Positions 25,861 to 35,205 of a stretch of DNA of 50,410 nucleotides are shown in pieces. Within the stretch, counting starts at the first letter, position 1. Every line of letters starts with the position of its first letter. This DNA is from an uncultured Alphaproteobacteria bacterium. GTDB lineage: Bacteria; Pseudomonadota; Alphaproteobacteria; RF32; CAG-239. The notes beneath the pieces were generated by a model. The model did not search any database. It worked only from the letters and a program-made list of their open reading frames with translations, and had not been told where the DNA came from. Made by a program: the position numbers and the translations under genes. The stretch is taken from contig CALXTN010000011.1 of the NCBI GenBank assembly GCA_944391405.1, positions 1 to 50,410 on the forward strand, in the 5' to 3' direction.

Positions 25861-26622
25861 TTAGACTTTATAGGGGAGGCGTTTGTATATGAAATCGCTT
25901 ATAGAATTGGGGAGAATACTTCCGAGCCATACAGCTAATCTCATTGGCCAAGGAAAAGCAATCAAACCTACGTTTTTTTGTATTCGCTTGGCAATGATTT
26001 CTGCAGCTTGGTCTGCTTCCATGAAAAAGGGCATGGGACAGGTGTTCTTATCGGTAATTCTAGAACGAACGAATCCGGGGCAAATGGTGTTTACTTGTAT
26101 GTTGTGGGAGAGCAAATTTAAACGCAATGCTTCGCCATAAGTTTTTACACATGCTTTTGTGGCGCTATATGATGGGCAGGCAGGAAGTCCATGATAACCG
26201 GCAATGGACGCTGTGATGGCAATGATTTTGTCTTTATCGGTTCTTTTTTTATAATTTTCAATGGTGGGAGTGATTGTATTTATTACGCCCATGACGTTTG
26301 TATTGAAAGTATTGTAAATGTTTTCAGGGGTTTCCTCTAATGTGGCGACGCCTGCATTGGCAAAGACTAGATTTAGTGGTGTTAATTTTTCTGCGGTGTT
26401 TATCCAATTTTCAACTTCTTCTTTGTTGGTTATATTGATAATTTGGGCGTGAATTTTAGCTTTTCCGTTTTCTTGACAAGCTTTTTTGACGATATTTAGT
26501 CTTTGTTCGTTGCGGCCGCAGATATAGATATTTTCTGTTTCTGGTTGTTTGGAATAATATAAAGCTAAAGCTTCGCCAATTCCTGAAGAAGCTCCCGTGA
26601 TCAAAATATTTTTAATAATCAT
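25861..26622 (-). CDS. Short-chain dehydrogenase/reductase
   Basis: 253 residues of the classical SDR family. The nucleotide-binding TGASSGIG motif is at 10-17, the NAG structural motif follows about 80 residues later, and the catalytic YSATKACVKTYGEA (Tyr and Lys) is near 156-160. A C-terminal extension of about 20 residues ends in hydrophobic and basic residues, possibly a membrane contact. The substrate cannot be told from sequence. AAAGGA precedes ATG. Divergent from gmk. Confidence 0.9.
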   Translation of the reverse strand: MIIKNILITGASSGIGEALALYYSKQPETENIYICGRNEQRLNIVKKACQENGKAKIHAQIINITNKEEVENWINTAEKLTPLNLVFANAGVATLEETPENIYNTFNTNVMGVINTITPTIENYKKRTDKDKIIAITASIAGYHGLPACPSYSATKACVKTYGEALRLNLLSHNIQVNTICPGFVRSRITDKNTCPMPFFMEADQAAEIIAKRIQKNVGLIAFPWPMRLAVWLGSILPNSISDFIYKRLPYKV

Positions 26623-26718
26623 AGTGTAATCCTTTAAATAAAACTTTATTTATGTGTTTTATTATATATATTAGTTTTTAAGAAATATAAAAGATTTGAA
26701 AAAAATATGAGGCTTTTT

Positions 26719-27366
26719 ATGACTGATAGTAAATGTGAAATGAGAAGATTGGGTTCAATGTTTATTTTTGCGGCGCCAAGTGGCGGTGGAAAAAGCTCGA
26801 TTATTAAGAGAGTGCTTGGGCATTTGGATAATATTCAGCTTTCTGTTTCTGTGACAACTCGTCAGCCTCGTGATGGTGAAGTAGAGGGAAAAGATTATTA
26901 CTTTATTTCAGAAGAACAATTTAAAAAATTGATAAAAGATAAACAGTTATATGAGTATGTGGATTCTGATTTTGGTCCTAAATATGGAACACCTAAAGCT
27001 CCGGTTGAGGAATTGTTAAAGCAAGGGAAAGATGTGATACTTGATTTAGATTATCCCGGAGTGCAAAGCTTGAAAGCTATTGCAGGTGATAGAGTTAAAG
27101 CTATAGCCTTACTTCCGCCATCTATTCGTGTATTAAAAGAGAGATTGGTTAATCGAGGGACTGATGCTGACGATGTAATTGAACGTCGGATGAGTATGGC
27201 TGAAAAGAGAATTAGAGAATCGCAATTTTATGATTATGTGATTATGAATGATGATTTAGATAAAGCTGCGGATGAAGCTATCTCTATTATTAAATCAACT
27301 CGAGTTGAAAGAAAAAATATTTGCGAATTAGAAGAACTCATCAATCAAATTGTGGAAGATAAGTAA
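26719..27366 (+). CDS. gmk: Guanylate kinase
   Basis: 215 residues from the ATG at 26719, which has GAGG 6 bases upstream; the ATG at 26707 has no ribosome site and contributes the GAGG itself. Gmk phosphorylates GMP to GDP. The P-loop APSGGGKSS is near 19-27, and the GMP-binding SVTTRQPRDGEVEGKDYYF region follows. The tail ends directly against cysK with no gap. Standard length. Confidence 0.96.
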   Translation: MTDSKCEMRRLGSMFIFAAPSGGGKSSIIKRVLGHLDNIQLSVSVTTRQPRDGEVEGKDYYFISEEQFKKLIKDKQLYEYVDSDFGPKYGTPKAPVEELLKQGKDVILDLDYPGVQSLKAIAGDRVKAIALLPPSIRVLKERLVNRGTDADDVIERRMSMAEKRIRESQFYDYVIMNDDLDKAADEAISIIKSTRVERKNICELEELINQIVEDK

Positions 27367-28290
27367 ATGACTAAGATTTATAATTCAATTGTTGAAATGG
27401 TGGGACACACACCTTTATTGCGTTTGGGTAATCTTACGACGAAATTTAAGTTAAATGCAGAAATTTTAGCAAAATGTGAGATGTATAATCCTCTCTTTTC
27501 TGCAAAAGACAGAGTGGCTTTGTCTATGATTCAAAAACAAGAAAAGTTGGGCGTAACAGATGATACTGTTTTTGTTGAAGCAACTTCCGGAAATACGGGA
27601 ATTGCATTGGCGGCGATATGTGCTGCAAAAGGATATAAATTGATTATTGTTATGCCTGAGAATATGTCTCAAGAACGTATATCTTTGATGCGTCATTTAG
27701 GGGCTGAAGTTATTCTGACACAAGCTGAAGATGGTATGAGTGGGGCAATTCATAAAGCTGAAATATTGAAAGAACGTAATCCAAATGTCGTTATTTTAAA
27801 TCAATTCGAAAATGAGGCGAATCCAGATGCGCACAGAATGGGTACGGCTATGGAAATTTTGGAAGATACAGGTGGTGATTTTGATGCAATTATTGCTGGA
27901 GTAGGTACTGCCGGAACTCTTACAGGAATTGCGTCTGTTTTAAAAACATATAATCAGGACTTGTTTGTTGTTGCGGTTGAACCTGCAAATAGCGCAGTAT
28001 TAAGCGGTGAAGCTTCTGGTTGTCATAAGATACAAGGTATTGGTGCTGGTTTTATTCCGAAATTATATGATAAAAATTTGGTTGACGAAGTTATAAAAAT
28101 TAGTGATGATGATGCTATTGAAATGGCTAAAATTGTTGCGCAAACCGAGGGTTTGCCTATTGGTATTTCCGGCGGGGCGGCGATTGTTGCTGCTGTTGAA
28201 TTAGCAAAAAGAGGAAATTTTTTAAATAAACGTTTGGTTGTTGTGTTGCCAGATAGTATTGAACGTTATTTATCAACAGGTTATTTTTAG
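27367..28290 (+). CDS. cysK: Cysteine synthase A family (O-acetylserine sulfhydrylase)
   Basis: 307 residues, PLP-dependent fold type II. The PLP lysine K47 lies in NPLFSAKDR, the substrate loop TSGNTG is at 73-78, and the phosphate-binding GVGTAGT loop and the ending PDSIERYLSTGYF match CysK. It makes cysteine from O-acetylserine and sulfide. The start codon touches the gmk stop codon, indicating coupled translation. CysK and the closely related CysM are hard to separate by eye; the C-terminal motif favours CysK. Confidence 0.9.
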   Translation: MTKIYNSIVEMVGHTPLLRLGNLTTKFKLNAEILAKCEMYNPLFSAKDRVALSMIQKQEKLGVTDDTVFVEATSGNTGIALAAICAAKGYKLIIVMPENMSQERISLMRHLGAEVILTQAEDGMSGAIHKAEILKERNPNVVILNQFENEANPDAHRMGTAMEILEDTGGDFDAIIAGVGTAGTLTGIASVLKTYNQDLFVVAVEPANSAVLSGEASGCHKIQGIGAGFIPKLYDKNLVDEVIKISDDDAIEMAKIVAQTEGLPIGISGGAAIVAAVELAKRGNFLNKRLVVVLPDSIERYLSTGYF

Positions 28291-28302
28291 GATTTTTAGA
28301 CA

Positions 28303-29409
28303 ATGATGAAACCGAATTCAATTTTAGGTTCTTACCTTATTAAGCAGACGATATTGAATTTTTTGTTTGTATTAGGGGTTATTTGTGCCATTATCATGAT
28401 GTTTGATATGATTGAAATTTTGCGCAGAACTTCTGGGCGTCACGATGCTTCTATTGGTTTTTTGTTGCAATATGTGATTGCTAAGTTGCCGGAAACAGTG
28501 GATAAGGTTGTTCCTTTTATTGTAATGGTTTCAACAATGATTGCTTTTTGGCGATTGAGTAAAACTAACGAGTTTGTAATTATTCGGGCGACGGGGGTGT
28601 CTATCTGGGGAGTGCTGTCTCCTGTTTTACTTGCTGTTTTTGGTATAGGTGTTTTTTGGGTAGCAGTTCTTAATCCTATTTCTGCTAAATTGTTTGAATT
28701 AAAAGAAACTTTGTCTTATCGCTTGTCTACAGATAATCCGAATGCAATGCTTTTTTCTAATAAGGGGCTTTGGATACGTGAGGGGAAGAGCGATGGTACT
28801 GTGGCTATTCTTAATGCAGGTAATTTAAATTTACAAGATGGGGTGTTGTGGCTTAGGGATATAAGTATCATTGAAGTTGATGATAGAACTCAGGTTAAAC
28901 GTCGTATAGAAGCTTTTGTGGCAACGCTTGAAGAAGGAATTTTAAATTTACGTGATGTTCGTATTTATAAAGCAGGTCAACAAGCTGAAATTTTAAATAG
29001 TCTTCAATATCCGACAGAAATGAATATTCAACGAATTAAGGATAATTTTGTTGATCCAGAAGCGATTTCTTTTTGGAATTTGCCTGACACAATTGAATTT
29101 TATGAAACATCTGGCTTTTCTGTGCAAAGGTATAAAATGAGATATTTAAGTTTAATAGCGTTGCCGTTTTTTTTGATGGCGATGGTTTTGGTTGCAGGAA
29201 TTTTCTCGTTAAAAGCTAGTCAACGTCAGGGGGGTGTTTTGTTAATGATAGTGTCTGGTATTGCTACAGGATTTACGGTTTATTTTACTTCGCAAGTTAT
29301 TTCGGCATTTGGTGTCAATGCTTATATTCCGGCGTGGTTTGCTGTTTGGGCTCCCGCTATTGTTGTTGCATCAATTAGTATTTCTGTTTATTTACATAAA
29401 GAAGAATAA
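28303..29409 (+). CDS. lptG: LPS export permease LptG
   Basis: 368 residues of the YjgP/YjgQ family. Transmembrane helices at about 15-37, 62-85 and 100-122, then a large periplasmic beta-jellyroll (about 135-270), then three more helices. LptG and LptF with ATPase LptB lift lipopolysaccharide from the inner membrane. The N-terminus (GSYLIKQTILNFLFVLGV) and the KxxASQRQGG loop before the last helices favour LptG over LptF. A second ATG lies one codon later. The partner lptF is not adjacent, which is less usual. Converges on ybgC with a four-base gap. Confidence 0.85.
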   Translation: MMKPNSILGSYLIKQTILNFLFVLGVICAIIMMFDMIEILRRTSGRHDASIGFLLQYVIAKLPETVDKVVPFIVMVSTMIAFWRLSKTNEFVIIRATGVSIWGVLSPVLLAVFGIGVFWVAVLNPISAKLFELKETLSYRLSTDNPNAMLFSNKGLWIREGKSDGTVAILNAGNLNLQDGVLWLRDISIIEVDDRTQVKRRIEAFVATLEEGILNLRDVRIYKAGQQAEILNSLQYPTEMNIQRIKDNFVDPEAISFWNLPDTIEFYETSGFSVQRYKMRYLSLIALPFFLMAMVLVAGIFSLKASQRQGGVLLMIVSGIATGFTVYFTSQVISAFGVNAYIPAWFAVWAPAIVVASISISVYLHKEE

Positions 29410-29413
29410 GTCT

Positions 29414-29851
29414 TTATTGAAGTAGTGATATTATTTCTGGTGAAATTTTGCATGGACGCATGTTTTCTAGGTTTAGAAATACCAAAGTTATAGATAATTC
29501 GCATAAGATATTTTCTCCACGGTAAAGTTTTTGTTCCATTTTTAATGAAACACCTTTGATTTCGCTCACTTTGCAGGTGATGTTTAATGCGTCATCTAGT
29601 TTTGCAGGTGATTTATAACAGATGTTGCAATCGCGAACAACAAAACCTTTTCCTTCCTTTTTGAGCATTTCTTCTTGATTTATACCTAAATGGCGTAAAA
29701 ATTCGGTACGAGCTCTTTCTGCATATTTTAGATAGTTTGCATAATAAACAATTCCACCGGCATCTGTGTCTTCATAATAAATTCGAATAGGAAATGAAAA
29801 TGTTTTGTCTTCAAATAATTTTCCTTTTATTGTATCTGTGGTGTATGTCAT
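29414..29851 (-). CDS. ybgC: YbgC-type acyl-CoA thioesterase
   Basis: 145-residue hotdog-fold thioesterase with the YEDTDAGGIVYYANYLKY signature that holds the catalytic aspartate. It belongs to the YbgC group that heads Tol-Pal gene clusters and is linked to phospholipid metabolism at the membrane. AGGGA lies before ATG. It follows ruvB by four bases. The tolQRAB-pal genes that usually come next are absent; lptG converges instead. Confidence 0.87.
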   Translation of the reverse strand: MTYTTDTIKGKLFEDKTFSFPIRIYYEDTDAGGIVYYANYLKYAERARTEFLRHLGINQEEMLKKEGKGFVVRDCNICYKSPAKLDDALNITCKVSEIKGVSLKMEQKLYRGENILCELSITLVFLNLENMRPCKISPEIISLLQ

Positions 29852-29855
29852 TTTT

Positions 29856-30917
29856 TTAAATCCCTAAATCATCCATGAAACTAAATTGGTTATTGTTGTT
29901 CTTAAATTTGCTGATACCTAAATATTTGCAGCCTTGTTCAGATAAAACACGGCCTCTTGGTGTACGTTGTAAAAATCCCAGTTTTAGCAAATAAGGCTCA
30001 ATAACTTCTTCGATTGTGTCGCGTTCTTCTGATAAAGCAGCCGCTAATGTATCGGCACCAACAGGGCCTCCTCCGTAGTTTTTAGCAATGCAATTTAGAT
30101 ATCTGCGGTCAAATTCGTCTAAACCATAAGCGTCAACATCTAGTAATCTAAGGGCTTTGTCAGCTATTTCAGAATCTATTTCTATATTGCCTGCAACAGC
30201 TCCAAAATCGCGAACTCTTTTTAGTAGACGGCCAGCGATACGGGGGGTTCCTCGTGAGCGTTTGGCTATTTCCATTGCTCCATCATTGGAGATAGGCATG
30301 TTTAGCAAATGAGCTCCTCTTAAGACGATTTTCTGTAACTCTTCATGGTTGTAAAAATCCATACGCAACGGAATACCAAAACGCTCTCTTAATGGTGTAG
30401 AAACTAAGCCTGAGCGAGTTGTGGCACCGACAAGTGTAAAGGGTTGCAAATCTATCTTTACGGAACGGGCTGATGGACCTTCGCCAATAATAATGTCTAG
30501 TTGAAAATCTTCCATTGCAGAGTATAATACTTCTTCAATGGCGGGATTGAGGCGATGTATTTCATCAATGAACAAAACGTCCCTAGCTTCTAAGTTGGTT
30601 AAGATGGCGGCTAAATCTCCAGATTTGGTTATCATTGGAGCTGAGGTTGCCTTAAAGCCGACACCAAGTTCTTTTGATATAATGTTAGATAGGGTGGTTT
30701 TACCTAATCCCGGAGGGCCGTAGAGTAAGACATGATCTAGGACTTCCCCACGACTTTTGGCGGATTGAATAAATACTTTAAGATTTTGACATACCTTTTC
30801 TTGTCCGACAAATTCATCTAATGTTGCGGGGCGTAAGTTTATGGCTGCTGGAGAATTGCTCTCATCTGTTGAAAGCTTTTGTGCGCTAACAATTCTTTCT
30901 TTTTCATCTGATAGCAT
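29856..30917 (-). CDS. ruvB: Holliday junction helicase RuvB
   Basis: 353 residues. AAA+ motor of branch migration, acting with RuvA. Walker [10 protein letters not shown] (67-75), Walker [10 protein letters not shown] (115-123), sensor-1 GATTRSG and the C-terminal winged helix ([17 protein letters not shown]) are present. The start codon lies 3 bases after the ruvA stop; GGAG overlaps the end of ruvA. Confidence 0.98.
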   Translation of the reverse strand: MLSDEKERIVSAQKLSTDESNSPAAINLRPATLDEFVGQEKVCQNLKVFIQSAKSRGEVLDHVLLYGPPGLGKTTLSNIISKELGVGFKATSAPMITKSGDLAAILTNLEARDVLFIDEIHRLNPAIEEVLYSAMEDFQLDIIIGEGPSARSVKIDLQPFTLVGATTRSGLVSTPLRERFGIPLRMDFYNHEELQKIVLRGAHLLNMPISNDGAMEIAKRSRGTPRIAGRLLKRVRDFGAVAGNIEIDSEIADKALRLLDVDAYGLDEFDRRYLNCIAKNYGGGPVGADTLAAALSEERDTIEEVIEPYLLKLGFLQRTPRGRVLSEQGCKYLGISKFKNNNNQFSFMDDLGI

Positions 30918-30919
30918 GT

Positions 30920-31606
30920 TTATTTCTCCAGTTGATTAAATTCTTTTAATGCTAATCGTATTAATGTTCCTAAATCAGCTTTAGGGTTGTTTAAGCAAAC
31001 TTCTGTTGCGACACGGTAAGCATCAATTTTTTGATAACCTAAGTTGGTTAGTGCTGAAGTAACATCTTCTGTATTGTTGTATGTTTGATTTTCGTTATCA
31101 TCCATACTTGGGGTTTGGGTGTTTTTTTCTTTAGTTGGTTTTTCTTCGGACGTTTCTGAAGATAAAACGGTTTCTAAATCAGGATTTCCCATGTATTCGA
31201 TGGGAATTGTAACAATTTTGTCTTTCAGTTCTGTTACTAGGCGGGCAGCTAATTTGGGACCTACACCTGATGCTCTGAGAAATGAACTTTTGTCTTGGGC
31301 GGCAACTGCTTTGGATAGTTGTGCAGGAGATAAAGCACTTAATATGCTTAAGCAAACTTTGCCTCCGACGCCTTGTATTTTTGTTAAAGTGTTAAACCAT
31401 TCTTTTTCCCATGGATTTTGAAAGCCGAACAGCGTTATGCTATCTTCTTTTATTACAGTCTCAATTAATAGGGATGCAAATTCTCCTTGTTTTAATCTGG
31501 AGAGTGAACGAGAGGACATATTAATTAAGTAACCGACGCCGTTTACATCAATTATGCAGCAGTCTTCCCCTATATTATCTATAATTCCTTTTAGTTTTGC
31601 TATCAT
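30920..31606 (-). CDS. ruvA: Holliday junction DNA-binding protein RuvA
   Basis: 228 residues from ATG 31606 (AAAGGA 8 bases upstream); the open frame extends 17 codons further upstream, but MIAKLKG is the family's normal N-terminus. OB-fold (1-62), paired helix-hairpin-helix region (about 70-140; [13 protein letters not shown] and [13 protein letters not shown]), and the C-terminal RuvB-binding domain (about 180-228). An acidic, Thr/Asn-rich linker of about 40 residues makes it longer than the usual 200. First gene of ruvA-ruvB-ybgC. Confidence 0.95.
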   Translation of the reverse strand: MIAKLKGIIDNIGEDCCIIDVNGVGYLINMSSRSLSRLKQGEFASLLIETVIKEDSITLFGFQNPWEKEWFNTLTKIQGVGGKVCLSILSALSPAQLSKAVAAQDKSSFLRASGVGPKLAARLVTELKDKIVTIPIEYMGNPDLETVLSSETSEEKPTKEKNTQTPSMDDNENQTYNNTEDVTSALTNLGYQKIDAYRVATEVCLNNPKADLGTLIRLALKEFNQLEK

Positions 31607-31692
31607 TTCATTTCCTTTGTTGGTGTACAGTGTAAAGTGCTTTTTACCTCCCTTCAAGTGTTTTTTTAGGTAACCCCCTTTTATTCGTTGTT

Positions 31693-31720
31693 TTGAGAGT
31701 TATATCCGAAAATGTATTGT
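31693..31720 (+). promoter_or_regulatory. Promoter of the OprB-like porin gene
   Basis: TTGAGA, 16 bases, TATTGT, 22 bases before the ATG at 31743. Confidence 0.45.
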
Positions 31721-31742
31721 AATTTAATCAAGGGATAGAAGG

Positions 31743-32888
31743 ATGAAAGAAAGAAGGGTGTTTTTTTTAGCTTTATTGTGTTTGATGTGTTCTGAAAATG
31801 TTAGTGCTGAGAATATTTTTTCAGAGTATCAACTGTTTAAAAATAATCTTAATCAAAATTATGGTTTTGATTATGATGTTGATGTTTCTATATTAGGGCA
31901 ACGTACTAGTCCAAATGGTAAAAATAATGCAGTTCAAGCATATATTTATCCAGAATTTTCTTGGACGACATTTAATAATAATTATGGAATTGGTACATTA
32001 AATTTTGCTTATACTATTATACGTTATGGAAATCATAATGCGAATGATTTGGCAAATAATTCTGGTTATGTTACTGGAATTAATGACTATACAAATAATG
32101 AAAATCAATTTAATGAGCTATATTATACATATCAGTTGCCTGGAAAATTTGACTGGTTAACTTTTGCTTTGGGTCAGTTTCCTCTTTATAATTTTGATGG
32201 AACAAATTACGATTCTAATCAGCAAATAAATTTTTTGAATGATTCTTTAGCTCAAAATGCTTCAGCATCTTATTCGTCTTCGGGTTTAGGTGGATATGTG
32301 CAGATAACACCAAATGAAGAGTGGAGTTTTTCGTTTGGTGGACAAGATGCTACAAATATTGATGCACCAAGTATTAGATTTAATCATTTAGATGAAAATC
32401 ATTATACCACATTTGGTTATGTTTCTTATACTCCTACAATTAAAGGTTTGGGAGATGCGGAAATTTCTTTGTTGGTCTATAATCAGCCTGCTGTATCAGA
32501 ACAACCTCAGACAACTAACGGATGGTCTCTTAATTTATCGCAGAATATTGGTGAAAAACTTAGTGTTTTTGCTCGTATTAATGAAGTTAGCGGAAGTATG
32601 GAGGAAATTAGACAATCTTGGGTTTTTGGGGGTGTTTATAATAATCCTCTAGATAGAAACGCTTTAGATCAAATAGGGCTTGCATATGCATATAACAAAA
32701 TTGATGAAGCAGCTGTTGGAGAAACGCTATCACATGATGTTGAACAAGTTGTAGAGGCTTATTGGGCGTGGGGTATAGGTGATAGTCTGACGATTACTCC
32801 AGATGTTCAATTATACATAAATCCAGCTCTTAATCAGAAGTCTGATTATGGTGTGGTTACAAGTTTGCGAGCTACTTTATATTTCTAA
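31743..32888 (+). CDS. OprB-like carbohydrate-selective porin family protein
   Basis: 381 residues with a signal peptide (about 1-22, VSA|EN) and a barrel built from alternating aromatic strands, ending in the terminal Phe (ATLYF) recognised by the BAM machinery. The C-terminal part, with the EAYWAWGIGDSLTITPDVQ run and INPA segment, resembles OprB porins, which pass sugars across the outer membrane. The N-terminal half is Asn/Tyr-rich and less conserved. AAGGG precedes the ATG. It ends at its own terminator, so it is a separate unit from the following operon. The substrate is not known. Confidence 0.75.
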   Translation: MKERRVFFLALLCLMCSENVSAENIFSEYQLFKNNLNQNYGFDYDVDVSILGQRTSPNGKNNAVQAYIYPEFSWTTFNNNYGIGTLNFAYTIIRYGNHNANDLANNSGYVTGINDYTNNENQFNELYYTYQLPGKFDWLTFALGQFPLYNFDGTNYDSNQQINFLNDSLAQNASASYSSSGLGGYVQITPNEEWSFSFGGQDATNIDAPSIRFNHLDENHYTTFGYVSYTPTIKGLGDAEISLLVYNQPAVSEQPQTTNGWSLNLSQNIGEKLSVFARINEVSGSMEEIRQSWVFGGVYNNPLDRNALDQIGLAYAYNKIDEAAVGETLSHDVEQVVEAYWAWGIGDSLTITPDVQLYINPALNQKSDYGVVTSLRATLYF

Positions 32889-32908
32889 ATTGATGAAGTT
32901 ATTGTTTT

Positions 32909-32944
32909 CACCTGCTATTGTCTACTTAATAGTAGGTGTTTTTG
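32909..32944 (+). terminator. Terminator of the porin gene
   Basis: CACCTGCTATT pairs with AATAGTAGGTG (one G-U), and Ts follow. Confidence 0.85.
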
Positions 32945-33113
32945 TGTGTGGTAAGAAACGTATTGGCTAAGTTGTTGGTATTTAAATACACTGTTTAAAT
33001 ACAGTAGTTCCTTTTTTCTTTGTGTATTAATGATAATTTATTGATGTTTCTTCTTTGAAAATGAAGTATGTAACGAGCTAATTGAAGTTTTATAAAATAT
33101 GAGGACGTTGAAT

Positions 33114-33644
33114 ATGCGAAAATTTTGGTTGTTCGTTTTTATGGTTTTGATTTCATCTTGTCAGTCTAAACAAGTTATTGTACCAGCTGTTGTTCATAAT
33201 GTTAGCACGACGCAAGAGGTTATTGTAGAAAAAGCGCGATTGCCTATTATTGGAGAGGTAGAGCCAATTTATTTTTTGCCGATGAAATCTCCTTTTGCTG
33301 CAAGAATTGATACAGGTGCAACAACATCTTCATTGGATTGTAATGATGTTGAATACTTTGAACGTGATGGCGAAAAATGGGTGTCTTTTAAGCTTAAAAA
33401 TCGTAAAACGGGAGAAGAACATTTATTTGAAAAGAAAATAGAACGTTCTTTTAAAGTTAAACGTGCTGGACAAGATGAAAGTCGTAAAGCTGTAAAAATG
33501 GATGTTAAAATGGGTGAAGAAGTTTTTTCTGCAGTATTTTCTATAGCAGATAGATCTAGTTTTGATTATCAGGGTTTAATTGGACGCAATATTCTTACGG
33601 GAAGATTTTTGGTTGATACCTCTACATCTTATACATTGAACTAA
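33114..33644 (+). CDS. Retropepsin-like aspartic protease / RimK-linked 'zinc protease' lipoprotein
   Basis: 176 residues from ATG 33114, which has GAGG 9 bases upstream; an ATG at 33099 precedes that site. A lipoprotein signal peptide ends in lipobox ISSC. The core contains the aspartic protease motif IDTGATTSSLD (about 65-75) and the GLIGRNIL segment of the retropepsin-like family (DUF/COG4067, often annotated ATP-dependent zinc protease). These proteins are found beside ATP-grasp glutamate-ligase genes. This one precedes a 7TM inactive-transglutaminase gene and an ATP-grasp gene in a tight series (gaps of 15 and 1 bases). Likely periplasmic; a peptidase that trims ligated tails is a hypothesis. 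Confidence 0.82.
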   Translation: MRKFWLFVFMVLISSCQSKQVIVPAVVHNVSTTQEVIVEKARLPIIGEVEPIYFLPMKSPFAARIDTGATTSSLDCNDVEYFERDGEKWVSFKLKNRKTGEEHLFEKKIERSFKVKRAGQDESRKAVKMDVKMGEEVFSAVFSIADRSSFDYQGLIGRNILTGRFLVDTSTSYTLN

Positions 33645-33659
33645 TTAGGATTAATAATT

Positions 33660-35204
33660 ATGAAAGTAAATTTGACCAAATTTTTTACAATTAGAAAAGT
33701 ATTAAGTTTCTTGTTGTTTTGCACTGTTGTGTATTCAGGTTATAGTATTTATTATAAGGTAAAATATTGGGGATTTTCTCTTTCTCCAAAAGCTGTTACA
33801 GATGTTTGGACTATTGATGCAAAAATTTCATTTAATGTAGTGGGAGATAATGTGCAAGTTTCTCTTGCTGTTCCTAATGATAGGGATGGTTTTAAAATTT
33901 TGAGTGAAGAAATTGTTGCAAAAGGATATAAAATAGCTCAAGACAAAGTTAATAGTCGCCTCATTTTAGAGGGAAAAAATAAAAAGGGAAAGCAGAATCT
34001 TTATTATCGTTTAAGCATTTATGATGATTCTCAAAATGTTGCATTGAATTCAGTATTGCCGGCTAAAGTTGATAGACCGATTTTATCTGAAGAAGAAATT
34101 ATTCAAATGCGTAAAATTTGGGAATTATCTGATAGGCAAAAAGGTGATAAGGTTCAAAAAGCTATTTTGGCGATAAATCAAGAAGTTAATAATCCTACAA
34201 TGAGCTTGTTTTTGCCACTTAATTATACAGCAAAAGAATTTGCAGAAAAAGTAATTCAAGTTTTAGCTTATAAACGCATTCCTGCTCGTATTGCCAGAAC
34301 AATTAAATTAGAAGAGGGACGCAAAACGGAGAAACCTGATATTATGCTTGAAGCCTATTATGATGGTCATTGGGTTTTATATGATTTGAACACGGCAAAA
34401 ATTGGGTTACCCAAAAATTGGGTTATTATTCAGAGAGGCGGAGTTTCTCTTTTAGATGTTAAGGGAGGCGAGGATTCAACGGTGGTATTTTCTGTTTTGA
34501 AATCTGTAGCATCTCCTTTGAAAATGGCGGAATATCGTGCCAAAGCTCATGATGAGCTTTGGAGTTATAATTATTCAATGTATACTCTGCCAATATTTGA
34601 ACAAAATACTTTGAAGTGGTTGATGATTTTCCCTCTGGCTATTTTAGTCGTTGTTATTATGCGTAATGTTATTGGTGTCTCTACAATGGGAACTTTTACA
34701 CCCATGTTGTTGGCAATGGCTTTGGTTAGAACTGGTTTTTGGCCGGGGTTGATTTGTTTTTCTGTTATGATTGCTCTTGGGTTAGTGATGAGAGCTTTAG
34801 TTGCAAAACTAAATTTATTGCTGGTTCCAAGAATTTCGTTTGTGGTAATTTTTGTGATTTTACTTATTCAGGTTTTGACAGTTGTAGGGTATAGGCTTAA
34901 TTATACAATTGTTAGCTCGGCTATTTTCTTCCCAATTATTATTACGGCTTGGATTATTGAACGTGCTTCTATTACTTGGGAAGAGGAAGGTGCTGTCAAT
35001 ACATTAAAGGAAATTTTGTTTACTTTCATTACAGCGGTTGTAACTTACTTTGTTATTAGTAACGAATATGTTCGTCATATCATGTTTGCTTTTAATGAAC
35101 TTAACTTGGTTATTTTATTCATCGTTATGCTGTTGGGAACTTATACAGGTTATCGCGTGACAGAATTGATGCGCTTTGCACCACTTATTCGTAAGGAAAA
35201 GTAA
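33660..35204 (+). CDS. Inactive transglutaminase-like protein with 7 transmembrane helices
   Basis: 514 residues. One N-terminal membrane helix (about 12-32), a periplasmic region, a transglutaminase-like domain (about 170-290, with AYYDGHWVLYDLNTA), then about seven membrane helices from 310 to 505. This architecture is the described family of inactive transglutaminases fused to 7TM, whose catalytic Cys is lost and which occurs with RimK-like ligases and retropepsin-like proteins. AGGA is 9 bases before ATG. It probably acts as the membrane receptor or scaffold of the module; its ligand is unknown. Confidence 0.85.
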   Translation: MKVNLTKFFTIRKVLSFLLFCTVVYSGYSIYYKVKYWGFSLSPKAVTDVWTIDAKISFNVVGDNVQVSLAVPNDRDGFKILSEEIVAKGYKIAQDKVNSRLILEGKNKKGKQNLYYRLSIYDDSQNVALNSVLPAKVDRPILSEEEIIQMRKIWELSDRQKGDKVQKAILAINQEVNNPTMSLFLPLNYTAKEFAEKVIQVLAYKRIPARIARTIKLEEGRKTEKPDIMLEAYYDGHWVLYDLNTAKIGLPKNWVIIQRGGVSLLDVKGGEDSTVVFSVLKSVASPLKMAEYRAKAHDELWSYNYSMYTLPIFEQNTLKWLMIFPLAILVVVIMRNVIGVSTMGTFTPMLLAMALVRTGFWPGLICFSVMIALGLVMRALVAKLNLLLVPRISFVVIFVILLIQVLTVVGYRLNYTIVSSAIFFPIIITAWIIERASITWEEEGAVNTLKEILFTFITAVVTYFVISNEYVRHIMFAFNELNLVILFIVMLLGTYTGYRVTELMRFAPLIRKEK

Positions 35205-35205
35205 A